A stretch of 5,173 nucleotides of DNA from CALMEC01 sp031366605 (GTDB lineage: Bacteria > Actinomycetota > Thermoleophilia > Miltoncostaeales > Miltoncostaeaceae): contig JANLOO010000067.1 in NCBI GenBank assembly GCA_031366605.1, forward strand, positions 1 through 5,173. Direction: 5' to 3'. The position numbers were made by a program, and so were the translations under genes. Positions 4,465-5,173 of this stretch are shown here, piece after piece. The number at the start of each line of letters is the position of its first letter. Position 1 is the first letter of the stretch. The notes beneath the pieces are model-generated. The model searched no databases. It was not told the origin of the DNA and was given only the letters and a program-made list of their open reading frames with translations.

Positions 4465-5173
4465 TCACGCAGGCAGGTGGTGGTGGGCGGGTGCCGTCTC
4501 CTCGCGGTTTCCCCACGGTGCGCCCGAGATGAGACCGTCGATCTCCCCGGCGGGCATCGGCCGTGCCAGGAGGTATCCCTGGATCTCGTCACAGCCGAGG
4601 GCGGTGAGCCGTTGGAGCGTGTCCTCCTCCTCAACGCCCTCCGCGACCGAGACCATGCCCAGTCGGTCCGAGAGATCCAGGATCGCGGCGACCACGGCGG
4701 AGTGCCGGTCGCTCTGATCCATGCGGTTGACGAATGACCGGTCGATCTTGAGGATCGACACGGGCAGGTCGGTGAGATACGCGAGGGATGCCTGTCCGAC
4801 GCCGAAGTCGTCGACTGCGATTCGGACGCCCATGTCGTCGAGTTCGGCGAGCAACTCGGCAGCGCGTTCGGGATTCGCCATGACCATCGTCTCGGTGACC
4901 TCGAGTTCGAGGTGCTGCGGCGGGACGCCGGTTTCGACGAGTGCGTCGCGAACCGTGGTCGCGAGATCCAGACTGTGCAACAACCGGGCGGACAGGTTGA
5001 CCGCGACCGTGAGGTCTGGGCGACTGACGCGCCACCGCGCTGTATCGCGGAGGGCAGTGGACAGGACATGCTCGGTCAACGGAACGATCAGCGCCGAGCG
5101 CTCGATGCCGGGGAGGAACGCGCCCGGGAGCAGCAGTCCGAGTTCCGGATGTCGCCAGCGCACCAGGGCCTCC
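4465..5173 (-). CDS. EAL-domain c-di-GMP phosphodiesterase, 5' end beyond the window
   Basis: The C-terminal 235 codons of an EAL-domain protein that hydrolyses cyclic di-GMP to linear pGpG. The gene runs off the right edge: the first complete codons at the edge read Glu-Ala-Leu-Val-Arg-Trp, which is the EAL motif itself, so any PAS, GGDEF, GAF or membrane part lies outside. Counting that Glu as residue 1, the catalytic set is N59 (VNLSA), E91 and E94 (EVTE), D121/D122 (DDFG), K142 (LKIDR), E178 (AEGVE) and Q198 (QGYLLARPMP). The spacings equal those of the active enzyme RocR (E175, N233, E265, D295, K316, E352, Q372) with no insertion or deletion, so the domain should be active. Loop 6 reads DDFGVGQASL instead of the common DDFGTGYSSL. 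A polar tail of about 25 residues ends in His-His-His-Leu-Pro-Ala. It is convergent with the sigma gene across 34 nt. A start at GTG 5163 would cut off the EAL Glu and is wrong. Confidence 0.93.
   Translation of the reverse strand, partial: EALVRWRHPELGLLLPGAFLPGIERSALIVPLTEHVLSTALRDTARWRVSRPDLTVAVNLSARLLHSLDLATTVRDALVETGVPPQHLELEVTETMVMANPERAAELLAELDDMGVRIAVDDFGVGQASLAYLTDLPVSILKIDRSFVNRMDQSDRHSAVVAAILDLSDRLGMVSVAEGVEEEDTLQRLTALGCDEIQGYLLARPMPAGEIDGLISGAPWGNREETAPAHHHLPA

Noticed and set aside
3531..5069. A 512-codon open frame on the minus strand across the sigma gene and into the EAL gene
   Set aside because: It is antisense to the well-supported sigma gene and out of frame with the EAL gene. 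Its translation is Arg/Ser/Pro-rich without any motif, as expected for shadow frames in high-GC DNA.

Overview
The window is a gene-dense, high-GC (roughly two thirds G+C by eye) stretch of bacterial chromosome, most likely from an actinomycete in the broad sense. Pointers are the FliA/WhiG-type sigma factor, an LprG/LppX-like lipoprotein, frequent GTG starts, and three start codons that sit exactly 6 nt downstream of a -10-like hexamer with no Shine-Dalgarno, the usual leaderless arrangement of Actinomycetota. A deep-branching lineage such as Thermoleophilia or Rubrobacteria is possible, but the sequence does not settle it. No mobile element, phage gene, RNA gene or CRISPR array was seen, and intergenic space is minimal.

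Layout. (1) 4-660 and 650-1690, plus strand: an OmpR-type response regulator overlapping the gene for its partner, a four-TM sensor histidine kinase without a HAMP or obvious extracellular domain. (2) 1667-2527, minus strand: a LppX/LprAFG-like lipoprotein whose 3' end overlaps the kinase gene by 24 nt, tail to tail. (3) 2528-2549: a 22-bp divergent intergenic region with two overlapping -10-like elements, one per direction. (4) 2550-3308 and 3326-3562, plus strand: an RNase Z-like metallo-beta-lactamase-fold hydrolase followed by a 78-residue two-TM protein. (5) 3603-4430, plus strand: a FliA/WhiG-family sigma factor with its own predicted leaderless promoter; an 8-bp perfect inverted repeat lies over the -35 region. 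(6) 4465 to the right edge, minus strand: the EAL domain of a c-di-GMP phosphodiesterase, convergent with the sigma gene and cut by the window edge inside its N-terminal part.

Working together. The kinase and regulator form a signalling pair. The lipoprotein and the hydrolase share one promoter region but no evident pathway. The most suggestive pairing is a WhiG-like sigma factor beside a catalytically complete EAL phosphodiesterase. In Streptomyces and Rubrobacter, WhiG is held inactive by the c-di-GMP-loaded anti-sigma factor RsiG, so a neighbouring enzyme that degrades c-di-GMP could help release it. That link is inference. I found no clearly undescribed system; most interest lies in the promoter architecture and this neighbourhood.
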